Assembly (NCBI GenBank): GCA_018667995.1
Contig: JABIQT010000179.1
Coordinates: 1 to 27,445, forward strand
DNA: 27,445 bases
Source of the DNA: Candidatus Latescibacterota bacterium
Lineage (GTDB): Bacteria; JAAXHH01; JABIQT01
Direction of reading: 5' to 3'
Below the pieces are notes generated by a model. The model was not told where the DNA came from. It saw only the letters and a program-made list of their open reading frames with translations, and searched no databases. Every line of letters begins with the position of its first letter. Positions within the stretch are counted from its first letter, which is position 1. Made by a program: the position numbers and the translations under genes. Positions 15,063 to 23,287 of this stretch are shown here, piece after piece.

Positions 15063-15806
15063 CTATGTGGCCCAGTTGTTGGAGAAGGCATGCTTGGGTT
15101 TGTATCCGAGACTCCTGGCCTGGTTTATCAGATACTTCGGATTGCCCAAATCTGCACAGATATGATATAAGCCCCATCGCTGGGTCCACCAGACCTGTTC
15201 TGCTGTATCTCTCTGAAGAGCAAGACAGAATGCCTGCGCCGCATCCCGGATATCAAGCCATAGAAGATCAGGGTGCGTGTCGGAGACCTCTTCCTCATTG
15301 ACAACCTTTCCCAATCGGAGACCGGTTACCGTCACCATATAGTCCCGGGCGAACTCTCTACAAGTTAACTCTCCCAGGTAACGCGACATTACCGGCATGT
15401 CCGGCTCGGGCTGTGGTTTCCAGAGCTCGCTAATGTACACGTCGTCTGGGTATGACCGAAAGATATCTAGTGTGCCTCCGTAAATGATGTTTTTCACACC
15501 AGCCTCCACAGCAGCCTTACACAGATTGTGGGTACCACGGGTCGCATGATCAAGAAGAGACTGGTCACGTTCCAATTCGTCTTGTGGGACTTCTATAGGC
15601 GGTTCTCCGGTCAGGATGGCGGCGTCCATGCCTCGAACGGCCTTCCAGCAGTCGTCTTGGTTCAGAGATGAGCCTACAATATATTCACCTTTATCCGGTG
15701 GATCAACAGGGACGATATCCATTAGACGGAGCTGGTGAGCGTCACCTATCTCCTCCACAATGGCCTTCCCCAGCGCAGATGCCGCGCCGACTATAAGCAC
15801 GTTCAT
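15063..15806 (-). CDS. NAD-dependent epimerase/dehydratase-like protein with altered active site
   Basis: A Rossmann protein of 247 residues with VLIVGAASALGKAIVEEIG at the N-terminus and the late LRLGKVV strand of extended SDRs. The expected YxxxK motif is replaced: the aligned segment is PDMPVMSRYLGE, with Val139 or Met where Tyr should be and Arg142 where Lys should be. The preceding serine region reads IIYGGTLDIF instead of ASS. It is therefore likely either non-catalytic or a different reaction type, unlike its neighbour at 14340. A GGAGGAAG site lies eight bases before the start. It is the first gene of the four-gene unit, reading 9 nt into the next gene. Confidence 0.78.
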   Translation of the reverse strand: MNVLIVGAASALGKAIVEEIGDAHQLRLMDIVPVDPPDKGEYIVGSSLNQDDCWKAVRGMDAAILTGEPPIEVPQDELERDQSLLDHATRGTHNLCKAAVEAGVKNIIYGGTLDIFRSYPDDVYISELWKPQPEPDMPVMSRYLGELTCREFARDYMVTVTGLRLGKVVNEEEVSDTHPDLLWLDIRDAAQAFCLALQRDTAEQVWWTQRWGLYHICADLGNPKYLINQARSLGYKPKHAFSNNWAT

Positions 15807-16031
15807 TCAGTCTTCCTCCGTAGTTGATCGGTGTCACTTTCAGTTCCTGTAGAGACCTTCCGGAGACGTCTGCCGTCGCCGGGCATTATTCTGCAGATAA
15901 TCCTGTTCTTCGATGTCCGGAGTGCCGGCGCAGAAGATCCCATTGATCGTTCACTGTGGATGACTCGCGGAGTGAGAATTGGGACCGATGCATGTGCCAG
16001 TACCAGCTATCGGTCTCGGGTTGTATACCAA

Positions 16032-17177
16032 TCACCAGTTCGTGTAAGAACCATCGTGTCGATGGAGATGTGGTGCCTCCCAGAATCTGAATCCCTCGCG
16101 TGCCGCATCTTCATTGAATTCGACACCCAGGCCAGGTCCATCTGGAAGCGGGAAGAAAGGACCGTCTTGTTTGAGCTGCTCGGGAAAAAGCTCGGTGTCG
16201 AACACAAACTCACGGGAACGAACTTCCAGCCACGAGAAGTTAGGTACCGCTGCGCCAAAATGCACATGGGCGGCTGTGCTGATAGGCCCCAGCGGATTGT
16301 GAGGCATCATATCTATGTAATGGGCCTCACACCAACCGGCCACCTTCATGGCCTCCGTAAGTCCTCCCACATTACAGACGTCCACACGAGCGAAATTCGT
16401 CAAACCTCGTTCCACATAGGGAAGAAAGGCCCATTTACTGGAAAACTCCTCGCCAATGGCGAAGGGTATTGGCGTCATTTGCCTGAGGGCTGCGTACGCG
16501 TCGGGGCACTCATCCCGAATAGGCTCTTCAAGGAAGTCGAGCGTGCCTGGCGGCATCATCTGGCAGAATGATGCAGTTTCGGCTACATTGAGTCGGTGGT
16601 GATAATCGATTCCCAGGACGGGTCCCTGGCCTAACGCTGCTCTGACCTTGGTCATCCATTCGGCCGTAAGCGCGATGGACTCGCGAGGTTCAAACAGTGT
16701 CGCATCACCACCTGTATCGGGGTGTCCGGGGCTGAATCGGATGGCTTGCCACCCATCATCTCGAAGTCGCGTTGCATCCTTCACTACATCTGGGCCTGAG
16801 AGCGTCCCTGACGTAACGAAACACGGGACCTTGTCCCGGTGCGCACCCCCGAGAAGCTGATAGACCGGGACATTCAGTTTGCGTGCCACAAGATCGTGCA
16901 GGGCTATGTCAATGGCCGATATGGCGCCCGTCAGTATTCTTCCTCCCTCGAAGTACTGGCTCCGGTAGAGTTCTTGCCAGAGTGCACCAATGCACATTGG
17001 ATCTTTACCGATCAGGAATTCGCGATAGTGTTTGACGGCCCCCTCTACGGCGAGTTCGCGACCGGACACGCCAGCTTCCCCCCATCCGTAGAATCCCTCG
17101 TCTGATTCGATTTTCAGGATTAGTTGATTGCGGTTTGTGGCCCACACCGGGTAGCATTTTATATCGGTGATCTTCAT
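16032..17177 (-). CDS. Enolase-superfamily sugar-acid dehydratase, galactonate dehydratase-like
   Basis: The 381-aa protein contains the complete enolase machinery. Metal ligands are Asp191, Glu217 (FLEEPI) and Glu243 (IGEEF). General base/acid residues are His193 in DYHHRL and His293 in MMPHNPLGP. These match the D183, H185, E209, E235 and H285 pattern of E. coli galactonate dehydratase with a constant +8 offset, which supports a dehydratase of aldonic acids giving a 2-keto-3-deoxy sugar acid. The N-terminal cap (YGWGEAGVSGRE) differs and sets substrate choice, so galactonate itself is not proven. It overlaps the amidohydrolase gene by 4 bp (ATGA), showing translational coupling. It is a separate gene from the truncated enolase at 771. 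Confidence 0.88.
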   Translation of the reverse strand: MKITDIKCYPVWATNRNQLILKIESDEGFYGWGEAGVSGRELAVEGAVKHYREFLIGKDPMCIGALWQELYRSQYFEGGRILTGAISAIDIALHDLVARKLNVPVYQLLGGAHRDKVPCFVTSGTLSGPDVVKDATRLRDDGWQAIRFSPGHPDTGGDATLFEPRESIALTAEWMTKVRAALGQGPVLGIDYHHRLNVAETASFCQMMPPGTLDFLEEPIRDECPDAYAALRQMTPIPFAIGEEFSSKWAFLPYVERGLTNFARVDVCNVGGLTEAMKVAGWCEAHYIDMMPHNPLGPISTAAHVHFGAAVPNFSWLEVRSREFVFDTELFPEQLKQDGPFFPLPDGPGLGVEFNEDAAREGFRFWEAPHLHRHDGSYTNW

Positions 17178-18010
17178 GGCTTCTGCAATCCTTTACCAAA
17201 GGACCATAATTTGAGCGCCGTTTTGCCGAGTACCCATTTTAGATCTTCCTGATTGAAGAACTTCATTTCATCACGAACGGCAGAAAGGGTCTGTGCATAG
17301 GTGGCGTGGCTGAGGCATACGGGCCAGTCAGTACTCCACATAATCCGTTCGGGACCATATGCCTGAAAGACGCGCTGAACGAGATCGTGGGTGTCCTTCC
17401 AGGGGTATGGTTCCTCAGAAATCCCCCAAGTGTGACTTATTTTCACATAGACCCGTGGGAAGCGAGCTAAATCGAGCAGCTGCCCAATTCCGACTTCATC
17501 CTTTGGATTGCAGTCGGCCATGTGGTCGATAACCACATCCAGTTCCGGGAACTTCTCCAACCGTGCGGCCAGATCGGGCAACCGGCTGGGTCGTGTCAGG
17601 AGCAGCAACGGTACGTGAAGACTCTCCGCTCTGCGAAAAATCGGATCCATGCGATCCTCTAGAAACCAATCACCAGAGGCATCCGCGCCCGGGCTGAGCC
17701 TTACTCCTTGAAATCCGTGCTCCTCTACCCAGAAATTGAGATGCTCTGCGGCTCTGGAATCGAGGGGATTCACGCGACAGACACCGACGAACTTGTCGGG
17801 ATACACTTCCGATACATGGGCGGCGTATGAATTGTCCCAACGGTAGTGAATCACCTGGACCAAGACCGTTTTCTCTACACCATTGGCGTCCATAAGTTCC
17901 TGCAGGGCTTCAGGCGTTCGGTCTTCTTTGGGCGGATTGGTGGTCTCCGGTGCCCATGGAAAAGCAGGGTCATTCTGCCACACGTGGACGTGCGGGTCAA
18001 TGATGCGCAT
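17174..18010 (-). CDS. Amidohydrolase_2-type metal-dependent lactonase/hydrolase
   Basis: This 278-aa TIM-barrel protein carries the metal-binding HxH motif (DPHVHVW, His7/His9), His163 (IDHMAD) and Asp228 (STDWPV). The short length and pattern are those of the COG3618 group, which includes L-fucono- and other sugar lactonases and 4-sulfomuconolactonase. The gene sits between an SMP-30-type lactonase (70 nt upstream) and a galactonate-dehydratase-like enolase (4-bp overlap). Opening of a sugar-acid lactone is therefore the natural inference, with the enolase acting on its product. A simple amide hydrolase is less likely. The start has no strong ribosome binding site. Confidence 0.85.
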   Translation of the reverse strand: MRIIDPHVHVWQNDPAFPWAPETTNPPKEDRTPEALQELMDANGVEKTVLVQVIHYRWDNSYAAHVSEVYPDKFVGVCRVNPLDSRAAEHLNFWVEEHGFQGVRLSPGADASGDWFLEDRMDPIFRRAESLHVPLLLLTRPSRLPDLAARLEKFPELDVVIDHMADCNPKDEVGIGQLLDLARFPRVYVKISHTWGISEEPYPWKDTHDLVQRVFQAYGPERIMWSTDWPVCLSHATYAQTLSAVRDEMKFFNQEDLKWVLGKTALKLWSFGKGLQKP

Positions 18011-18080
18011 TGTATTCCTTTCGATGCAAAGTGTTCTGATTTCGGATATCCCTAATCCGGTTTGACAAGTATGCGTTCCG

Positions 18081-18938
18081 CTATTTCAGTCTTGCGCACA
18101 GAAGATGGCCACCAATGGTGGTCACGTAGAACCCGTGCAGATCCAGATCTCCAAAGCAGCAGTTGGTCGGCCGATCTTCCGGCAATGGATGCGTGGCGAG
18201 CACGCGGCCACTGGGCGCGAACACGTAGATCATCGGACCGGGACCAGTCTCTGACCAGCCAGCTGTTGCTATGATATTCCCGGCTGCATCAACCCGCATA
18301 CCATCGATGCCGCGGTGAGGGTAAAAGTTGTGCAGTACGCGATAACTCCCAAGGGTACCCTCCTCCAGAACCGGATAGGCCCTCAGTTCTCTATTTTCGC
18401 CTTCTCCGTACTTGCTCTCCGCCACGTATAGTGTAGTTTCGTCAGGTGACAATACAAGACCATTCGGGCAGCTGGTATCATAGGTCATTCGATTGATTGT
18501 CCAGCTGCCATCCGGCTGGGGATCACAGCGATACACTGACTCGTGCCCAAGCTCCATATCGCTTCGGTAGTCGCCATACCGGGGATCCGTGAACCAGACG
18601 CGGCCACTGCGATCGACGATCAGATCATTAGGGCTGTTCAGGTGTTTGCCCTCATATTGCGACGCCACGACATCGGTGGAACCATCTTCGTTGTAGCGGA
18701 CAACCCGCCGGCCCGCAGCCCCACCTTCGCAGCCATATAGCTTTTTGTCCCCATCCAACGCCAATCCGTTGCACTCAAATGTATGACTGCGCAACACGGT
18801 GAGATCTCTCGTCGTGGGACAATATCTGAGAATGCGACTGTTCGCGATGTTCGTAAAGATGATCGCACTACCGTCCCAGACTGGGCCTTCGGTAATGGTG
18901 CCGATGGGTTCTATGGCGTTTTCAAAGTGCCACGGCAT
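18081..18938 (-). CDS. SMP-30/gluconolactonase (LRE) family protein
   Basis: A six-bladed beta-propeller lactonase of 285 residues. Probable divalent-metal ligands are Glu17 (ITEGPVWDG), Asn159 (SCPNGLVLSPDE) and Asp212 (IDGMRVDAAGN), with Asn104 (NSPNDLIVDRSG) next to them. This matches the E-N-D arrangement of SMP-30/gluconolactonases, which hydrolyse sugar-1,5-lactones. It is the first gene of a three-gene unit ending with the dehydratase. A weak AGAGGA site precedes the ATG. No signal peptide, so it is cytoplasmic. Two lactonase families in one unit suggest two different ring forms or two substrates. Confidence 0.87.
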   Translation of the reverse strand: MPWHFENAIEPIGTITEGPVWDGSAIIFTNIANSRILRYCPTTRDLTVLRSHTFECNGLALDGDKKLYGCEGGAAGRRVVRYNEDGSTDVVASQYEGKHLNSPNDLIVDRSGRVWFTDPRYGDYRSDMELGHESVYRCDPQPDGSWTINRMTYDTSCPNGLVLSPDETTLYVAESKYGEGENRELRAYPVLEEGTLGSYRVLHNFYPHRGIDGMRVDAAGNIIATAGWSETGPGPMIYVFAPSGRVLATHPLPEDRPTNCCFGDLDLHGFYVTTIGGHLLCARLK

Positions 18939-19436
18939 AGTGCCAGTCCTCTCTATATCGTTGCTGTTCTATTGCCTCTGCCATCGCAATATTAACAGTG
19001 CCTGTCACGACCCACACAACAGTCTCCAATCAAGAACGGTAAGACGTGCATCGGTTCCAAGTTTAGCGTCACTCTGGACGGTGCGTGTCATATAGTCGAC
19101 ACGATGGCCACACAGGCCACAGGTATCTTCACCGACGAAGATACCATGGAATCGGGCAGAAAGATGGTGCTTTCTGAGGCAATTCCTGCCCGAGGTAGAT
19201 GAAGCGCTCAGACTCATAATCGGGGCGGCCTGTGTACTTTTGTCAATTAGCGTAAGAGGGAGCCCATTCCCTCGACTTTACTGCTCTTAAATGACTGTTC
19301 TCCGTGCCCTCGCATGATCGTGGCAGTTTCTTCTCAGTCACGCCTATGCGAGCCGATTAGAAGCAGGTGGGCGAGGGCAGCACGCAACCTGAAGCCCGAA
19401 AATACTTCTCAATGGCCGGATTCATCAAAGCAGCCG
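18939..19436. other. Intergenic stretch, 498 nt, no supported gene
   Basis: This is the longest gap outside the IS. I see no RNA gene and no strong terminator. A TTGACA-like -35 (19240-19245 on the minus strand) has a poorly spaced -10, and GAGGGA/TCCCTC repeats near 19256-19275 form only a small hairpin. A 70-codon minus-strand frame (19005-19217) contains a CGLCGH pair of cysteines, but it has no recognisable relatives or ribosome binding site. A regulatory leader for the SMP-30 unit would be expected somewhere here. Confidence 0.5.
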
Positions 19437-20300
19437 TTATTTGCGAACGAATTTATGCAGGCGGGCATCGGCCTGGACCTCCGCCACGTATAGATCCCTA
19501 TGCGAGTCCATCCAGATTCCGTGAGGACAGGCAACGAATTCGCCGGGACGATTACTTGGTTGTCGACCGCCCCACTGGGTGATCAGGTCTCCATCCAACG
19601 TAAAGATACTGACTTGTTGCTCCATCTCGGCCACGTAGACGATATCTTCATCGGGATCAAAGAAGATCGTGTCGGGCTTTGCGAGACCGGTACGCTCTTC
19701 GATAAAATTGCCATCAGTATCGAAGATCTGGATGCGGTCATTCGTTCTGTCGCATACCCACACGCGGTCGAATCTATCGATACGTACGCAGTGGGAGAGC
19801 TCAAATTGCCCTGGCCCCGTGCCCCATTCGCCCCAGGATTTGATTAACTGGCCATCCGGGGAGTACTTATGGACCCGAGCATTTCCGTAGCCGTCGGTGA
19901 TGAAAAGATCGCCTCGTGAATCAATGGCAAGGTCTGTGGGCAGATTGAAGGGGGCGCCGTCGACGGAACTCGGAATTCCTGGTGTCCCGATCGTCATCAC
20001 AAGTTCTCCAGCTGCATTGAACTTGTGTACGCAGTGCGCCTCACGCTCTGTGCAATAGACGTTGTCCTCGGCATCTATATAGATGCCATGGGCATCCGTA
20101 AGTACATTTTTGCCCCATTCTTCGACGAAATTTCCGTCCCTGTCGAAAATCACGAGAGGATGTTCGCTTCGAGAATACACGAACACACGATCTTCTGAAT
20201 CGCATGCTACCGCAGGAATCCAGCCAAACGACCATCCTTCCGGCAGTTTCCACCAGTTCTCCTGGAAATCGTAGACATAGTCTCCTGATCCGAATGACAT
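19437..20300 (-). CDS. NHL-repeat beta-propeller protein (PAL-like)
   Basis: The protein is built of repeated blades, each ending in patterns such as DSEDRVFVYSRSEHPLVIFDRDG, DAEDNVYCTEREAHCVHKF and DRFDRVWVCDRTNDRIQIFD. This fits a six-bladed NHL propeller like peptidyl-alpha-hydroxyglycine alpha-amidating lyase. The start is taken at 20300 because an AAGGAGA site lies 5 nt upstream (20306-20312). A longer reading from 20333 lacks that. No signal peptide follows this start, so cytoplasmic location is likely and the amidating-lyase role (normally secreted) is doubtful. It is the last gene of the long unit and follows the SDR gene by 54 nt. Sugar lactonase activity is an alternative. Confidence 0.78.
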   Translation of the reverse strand: MSFGSGDYVYDFQENWWKLPEGWSFGWIPAVACDSEDRVFVYSRSEHPLVIFDRDGNFVEEWGKNVLTDAHGIYIDAEDNVYCTEREAHCVHKFNAAGELVMTIGTPGIPSSVDGAPFNLPTDLAIDSRGDLFITDGYGNARVHKYSPDGQLIKSWGEWGTGPGQFELSHCVRIDRFDRVWVCDRTNDRIQIFDTDGNFIEERTGLAKPDTIFFDPDEDIVYVAEMEQQVSIFTLDGDLITQWGGRQPSNRPGEFVACPHGIWMDSHRDLYVAEVQADARLHKFVRK

Positions 20301-20305
20301 ACCTG

Positions 20306-20312
20306 TCTCCTT
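20306..20312 (-). promoter_or_regulatory. Ribosome binding site fixing the start at 20300
   Basis: AAGGAGA on the minus strand, 5 nt before the ATG at 20300. It argues against the upstream in-frame ATG at 20333. Confidence 0.8.
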
Positions 20313-20354
20313 AATCGTATTTGAGGGTGCCAAGGTTGGTATTGAGGCACAGTA

Positions 20355-21071
20355 TCAGAACTTCTGTCCCAATGGGGTTAGCACAATTTCGTCGATATTC
20401 ACACCTGCTGGTCGGTCCATAATGTACAGGATCGCGTCTGCCACCTCACCACGATTCAAAAGGTGACCGCGTTCTGGATGACGCAGCTTGTTCTGGGGAG
20501 TGTCGTCTGGATCGGTATTTGCCACGCCACCCAGCGTCAACAGCGAGACGTGTACCCCGTAAGTCGCTGCTTCCCAACGCAGGCTCTCGCATAGCCCTCG
20601 GACAGCGGCTTCGACAGCGGCGTACAACACTGGTGGTCTCTGCCGAATCAACCCTTGCAGGCCGTTGATGTGGACTATTCGTCCGAAGCCTGACTTACGC
20701 AGCACCGGCAGGATAGCCTTTGTTATATATGTGGCTCCGGCGACATCCGTTTCAATAAAACCGGCTATATCATTGGCATCTGCCTCATCGAGGGGATCCT
20801 CCACCCATGCACCTGCGGCATTGACCAGACCGTCCAGATGCCCGAATGCTGCGACACCTTCATCAACGGCCTTCTTGCAGTCAGACCAATGTCCCACGTC
20901 CCCGGGTACACAGATCACTCTGTTATTCTGTTCAGGATCCAGTTCGTCGGCCAGACCGCGTAATTCGGCTGAACGTCTCGCCATCAAGACTACCCGATGA
21001 CCGGCTCCCACCAGACGTCGTGCCACGGTCTCACCGATTCCGGAACTGCTACCTGCTACGAGAAGATGCAT
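20355..21071 (-). CDS. SDR family protein with eroded catalytic tetrad
   Basis: This 238-aa classical SDR keeps the cofactor motif SSSGIGE (8-14) and the NAAG segment (84-87), so it should still fold and bind NAD(P). The catalytic residues are changed. The Asn of the tetrad is Asp109 (FIETDVAG), the Ser position lies in HINGLQG (Asn136/Gly137), and the Lys of YxxxK is Glu154 (YAAVEAAV). Only Tyr150 remains. It may be catalytically impaired or have a different role, such as a partner subunit. It lies 132 nt after the epimerase gene and 54 nt before the propeller gene. Sequencing error is unlikely because the reading frame and surrounding residues are well conserved. Confidence 0.83.
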   Translation of the reverse strand: MHLLVAGSSSGIGETVARRLVGAGHRVVLMARRSAELRGLADELDPEQNNRVICVPGDVGHWSDCKKAVDEGVAAFGHLDGLVNAAGAWVEDPLDEADANDIAGFIETDVAGATYITKAILPVLRKSGFGRIVHINGLQGLIRQRPPVLYAAVEAAVRGLCESLRWEAATYGVHVSLLTLGGVANTDPDDTPQNKLRHPERGHLLNRGEVADAILYIMDRPAGVNIDEIVLTPLGQKF

Positions 21072-21203
21072 TGGTGTGCGTTTCCTGAGGGCGAATTGGG
21101 TCGCTTTTTTTCCTGTAACGTCTCAGTTTCAGCATGTCTCAGTCTGTGTTTACGTGGTGGAAATAATGATTCCGGATGGGCCGACTTGAATTAATAAGGG
21201 CGA

Positions 21204-21917
21204 CTATGGTTGTCGTTTATAGAGTCTTTCAACCTCTGACGTAGGCCTAAACCCCAGCATCAGTCGGGCTTTGTCGACTGAGTACTTACCTTGCGATAGA
21301 TAGCTATGCAAATTGAAGGACTGGAAGTTGTCGGGCACCGATTCGATTTCAATGCCAAGCCGGCAGGCCTCGACGAGGTCATCGAATGTTATGGTGAATG
21401 GCGGAAAGTCTTGACCCGTCACCTGCGACTCGGGCTCGGCACGCAGGCCATTGAATTGGTAGCATATGGTCTGTATGTCATAGGCTCGCGCATAGATTCG
21501 GCATATTTCCATGGCCAGGTGTTTTGTCATGAAGTAATAGCCGGTACCGGGCGCTTGCGGCACGTCACCGATGTCGTGCTCGTGGCGATACCCATTGATG
21601 ATCAGTTCCGGCCCCGTGTGCAGGACCTTCCGGATTCCAAGCTCTTTAGCGGCCTTCATCACGTGATAGGCTCCGCGGGTGCTTACCGTGAAGCTCTGCT
21701 CGGCATCGCCTCTTACCACTGTCCAATTCATGATGGCATCCACGCCGCGGGCTGCCTCGAGCACCTGTTCGTAGACTCCCATATCCACGGTTAAAGTACG
21801 CTTTCCACCAGGATGAGGTTTAATGTCCGCCAGGCGGAGATGGTAGTACCGTTCCAGCCCTGGGATGATATGGGGGGCAATATTGCCGGAGGCACCTAGT
21901 AGCAAAACAGTCTTCAT
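21204..21917 (-). CDS. NAD-dependent epimerase/dehydratase family protein (copy 2 of the 237-aa pair)
   Basis: Same length (237) and same motif order as the gene at 14340-15053: LLGASGNIAPHI (7-18), LADIKPHPGG, AARGVDAIMNWTVVRGD, and the active-site Tyr128/Lys132 (YFMTK). Conservation spans the whole length, so the two are paralogs from an old duplication, each now in a different operon. This copy follows the class III aminotransferase by 71 nt. Family roles are sugar epimerisation, dehydratase or dehydrogenase reactions. Keeping both suggests two related substrates, or one substrate reached in two steps. Confidence 0.83.
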   Translation of the reverse strand: MKTVLLLGASGNIAPHIIPGLERYYHLRLADIKPHPGGKRTLTVDMGVYEQVLEAARGVDAIMNWTVVRGDAEQSFTVSTRGAYHVMKAAKELGIRKVLHTGPELIINGYRHEHDIGDVPQAPGTGYYFMTKHLAMEICRIYARAYDIQTICYQFNGLRAEPESQVTGQDFPPFTITFDDLVEACRLGIEIESVPDNFQSFNLHSYLSQGKYSVDKARLMLGFRPTSEVERLYKRQP

Positions 21918-21988
21918 CTGTATTGGACCCTTCTAGTCAATTTCCAGGAGAACCAGAAATCCGGCAGTAATCACAGATTGTTCAGCTA

Positions 21989-23275
21989 TCAATCTGCCAT
22001 GCTTTTCAAGGCTTCTCTCGCTGATTCAAGGAGTCGGTCAATGTCTTCGTCTGAGTGAACGGTAGAAAGATAGATTTTCTCATACGGAGTAACAAAGCAG
22101 CCTCGCTTTATAAGCTCTACTCCGAATCGGTAGGCTTTCTCTTTGTCGGCTCGGAACATGGACATATAGTCTACAATCTCCGTGTCCTCTGTAAACAGGA
22201 CCTGTAGCACAGGTCCCTCCCCTCCTACTAACAGTGGAATTGATAGCTCCTCACCCATGGCAGAAATCTCGCGTGTGATACGATTGCCCATTTCGTACAG
22301 GCGATCATAGATGCCTGGTTTCGCCAGTTCGTCCATTGTGGCCAGCCCAGCCACAGCGCCGACAGGGTAGGCATTGAAGGTGCCCGAGGCGATAATGCGT
22401 TTGGGATCGTCCGCGTGTCGCCATCCATTCATTGTGTCCATGACATCGGCCCGGCCGCAGATCGCCGCCATGGGATATCCACCGCTTGTCGTTTTTCCGT
22501 AGGTTGCGAGATCCGGTATTGTCCCCCACCGCTCCTGGGCTCCGCCCCATGCCAATCTGAAGCCGGTGACTATTTCATCAAAAATCAGGACGATTCCGTG
22601 TTGATCAGCCAAGGAGCGCAATGCTTCGAAAAACCCCGGTTGCGGTAAGATGCATCGCTGAAGAGGTTCCACGACGATGGCGGCAATCTCATTGTGGCGG
22701 CTTTCGATGACTTGCCGGGCTCGCTCCACGTCATTGAAAGGCACTGCCAGTACATCCTGAGACCATGACTCTGGTATCCCGCCTCCGTCGGCTGTGGTGT
22801 CGGGATATTCACCGGGATTCAGCGTACGTGCGCCGTGCAATGTGGTGTCACTTACGCCGTGCCAGCCGCCCTCAAAACGTAGATATTTGCTACGGCCCGT
22901 AAATGCACGTGCAGCACGAATGGCAAACATAGCCGCCTCGGAACCTGTTATGACCAGGCGGATCTTCTCACCGCACGGGGCGGCTTCAACAATGCGCTCA
23001 CCGAGTTGAATAGACGGTTCGTTGAGCGCCATGAATGTAGTGCCCTTCTGAATCTGACGCGTTACTGCCTCAATGACCGCAGGGTGACAGTGCCCCAGTA
23101 TCATGGGACCCGATCCAAGAAGAAAATCGATGTATTCTCTTCCATCCACATCGAATATCTTACTCCCCTTTCCGTGGGATGCCACGAAGTTTGCCTCTGG
23201 TGGCAGACGAAATTCACCGTTGCCACCACCCACGAAGAACCGATCGGCCTTCGTGAGTAGTTCTTTCTGGGACAT
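21989..23275 (-). CDS. Class III aminotransferase, glutamate-1-semialdehyde aminomutase-like
   Basis: A PLP-dependent fold-type I protein of 428 residues. The cofactor lysine is Lys261 in YGKTTSGGYP, with Asp233 (IFDEIVTGFR) holding the pyridine nitrogen. The segment ITGSEAAMFAIRAARAFTGR (109-128) is typical of HemL-like members. Its context (MlrC, hydroxyacid dehydrogenase, aldolase) does not fit haem synthesis, so a transaminase or aminomutase acting on a pathway intermediate is more likely. It starts 12 nt after the MlrC gene, in the same unit. No residue loss is seen. Confidence 0.85.
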   Translation of the reverse strand: MSQKELLTKADRFFVGGGNGEFRLPPEANFVASHGKGSKIFDVDGREYIDFLLGSGPMILGHCHPAVIEAVTRQIQKGTTFMALNEPSIQLGERIVEAAPCGEKIRLVITGSEAAMFAIRAARAFTGRSKYLRFEGGWHGVSDTTLHGARTLNPGEYPDTTADGGGIPESWSQDVLAVPFNDVERARQVIESRHNEIAAIVVEPLQRCILPQPGFFEALRSLADQHGIVLIFDEIVTGFRLAWGGAQERWGTIPDLATYGKTTSGGYPMAAICGRADVMDTMNGWRHADDPKRIIASGTFNAYPVGAVAGLATMDELAKPGIYDRLYEMGNRITREISAMGEELSIPLLVGGEGPVLQVLFTEDTEIVDYMSMFRADKEKAYRFGVELIKRGCFVTPYEKIYLSTVHSDEDIDRLLESAREALKSMAD

Positions 23276-23287
23276 ACTATTTCTCCT

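Noticed and set aside
15831-16571. 246-codon plus-strand frame covering the gap after the enolase.
   Set aside because: It mostly runs opposite the enolase gene, with no recognisable domain or ribosome binding site.
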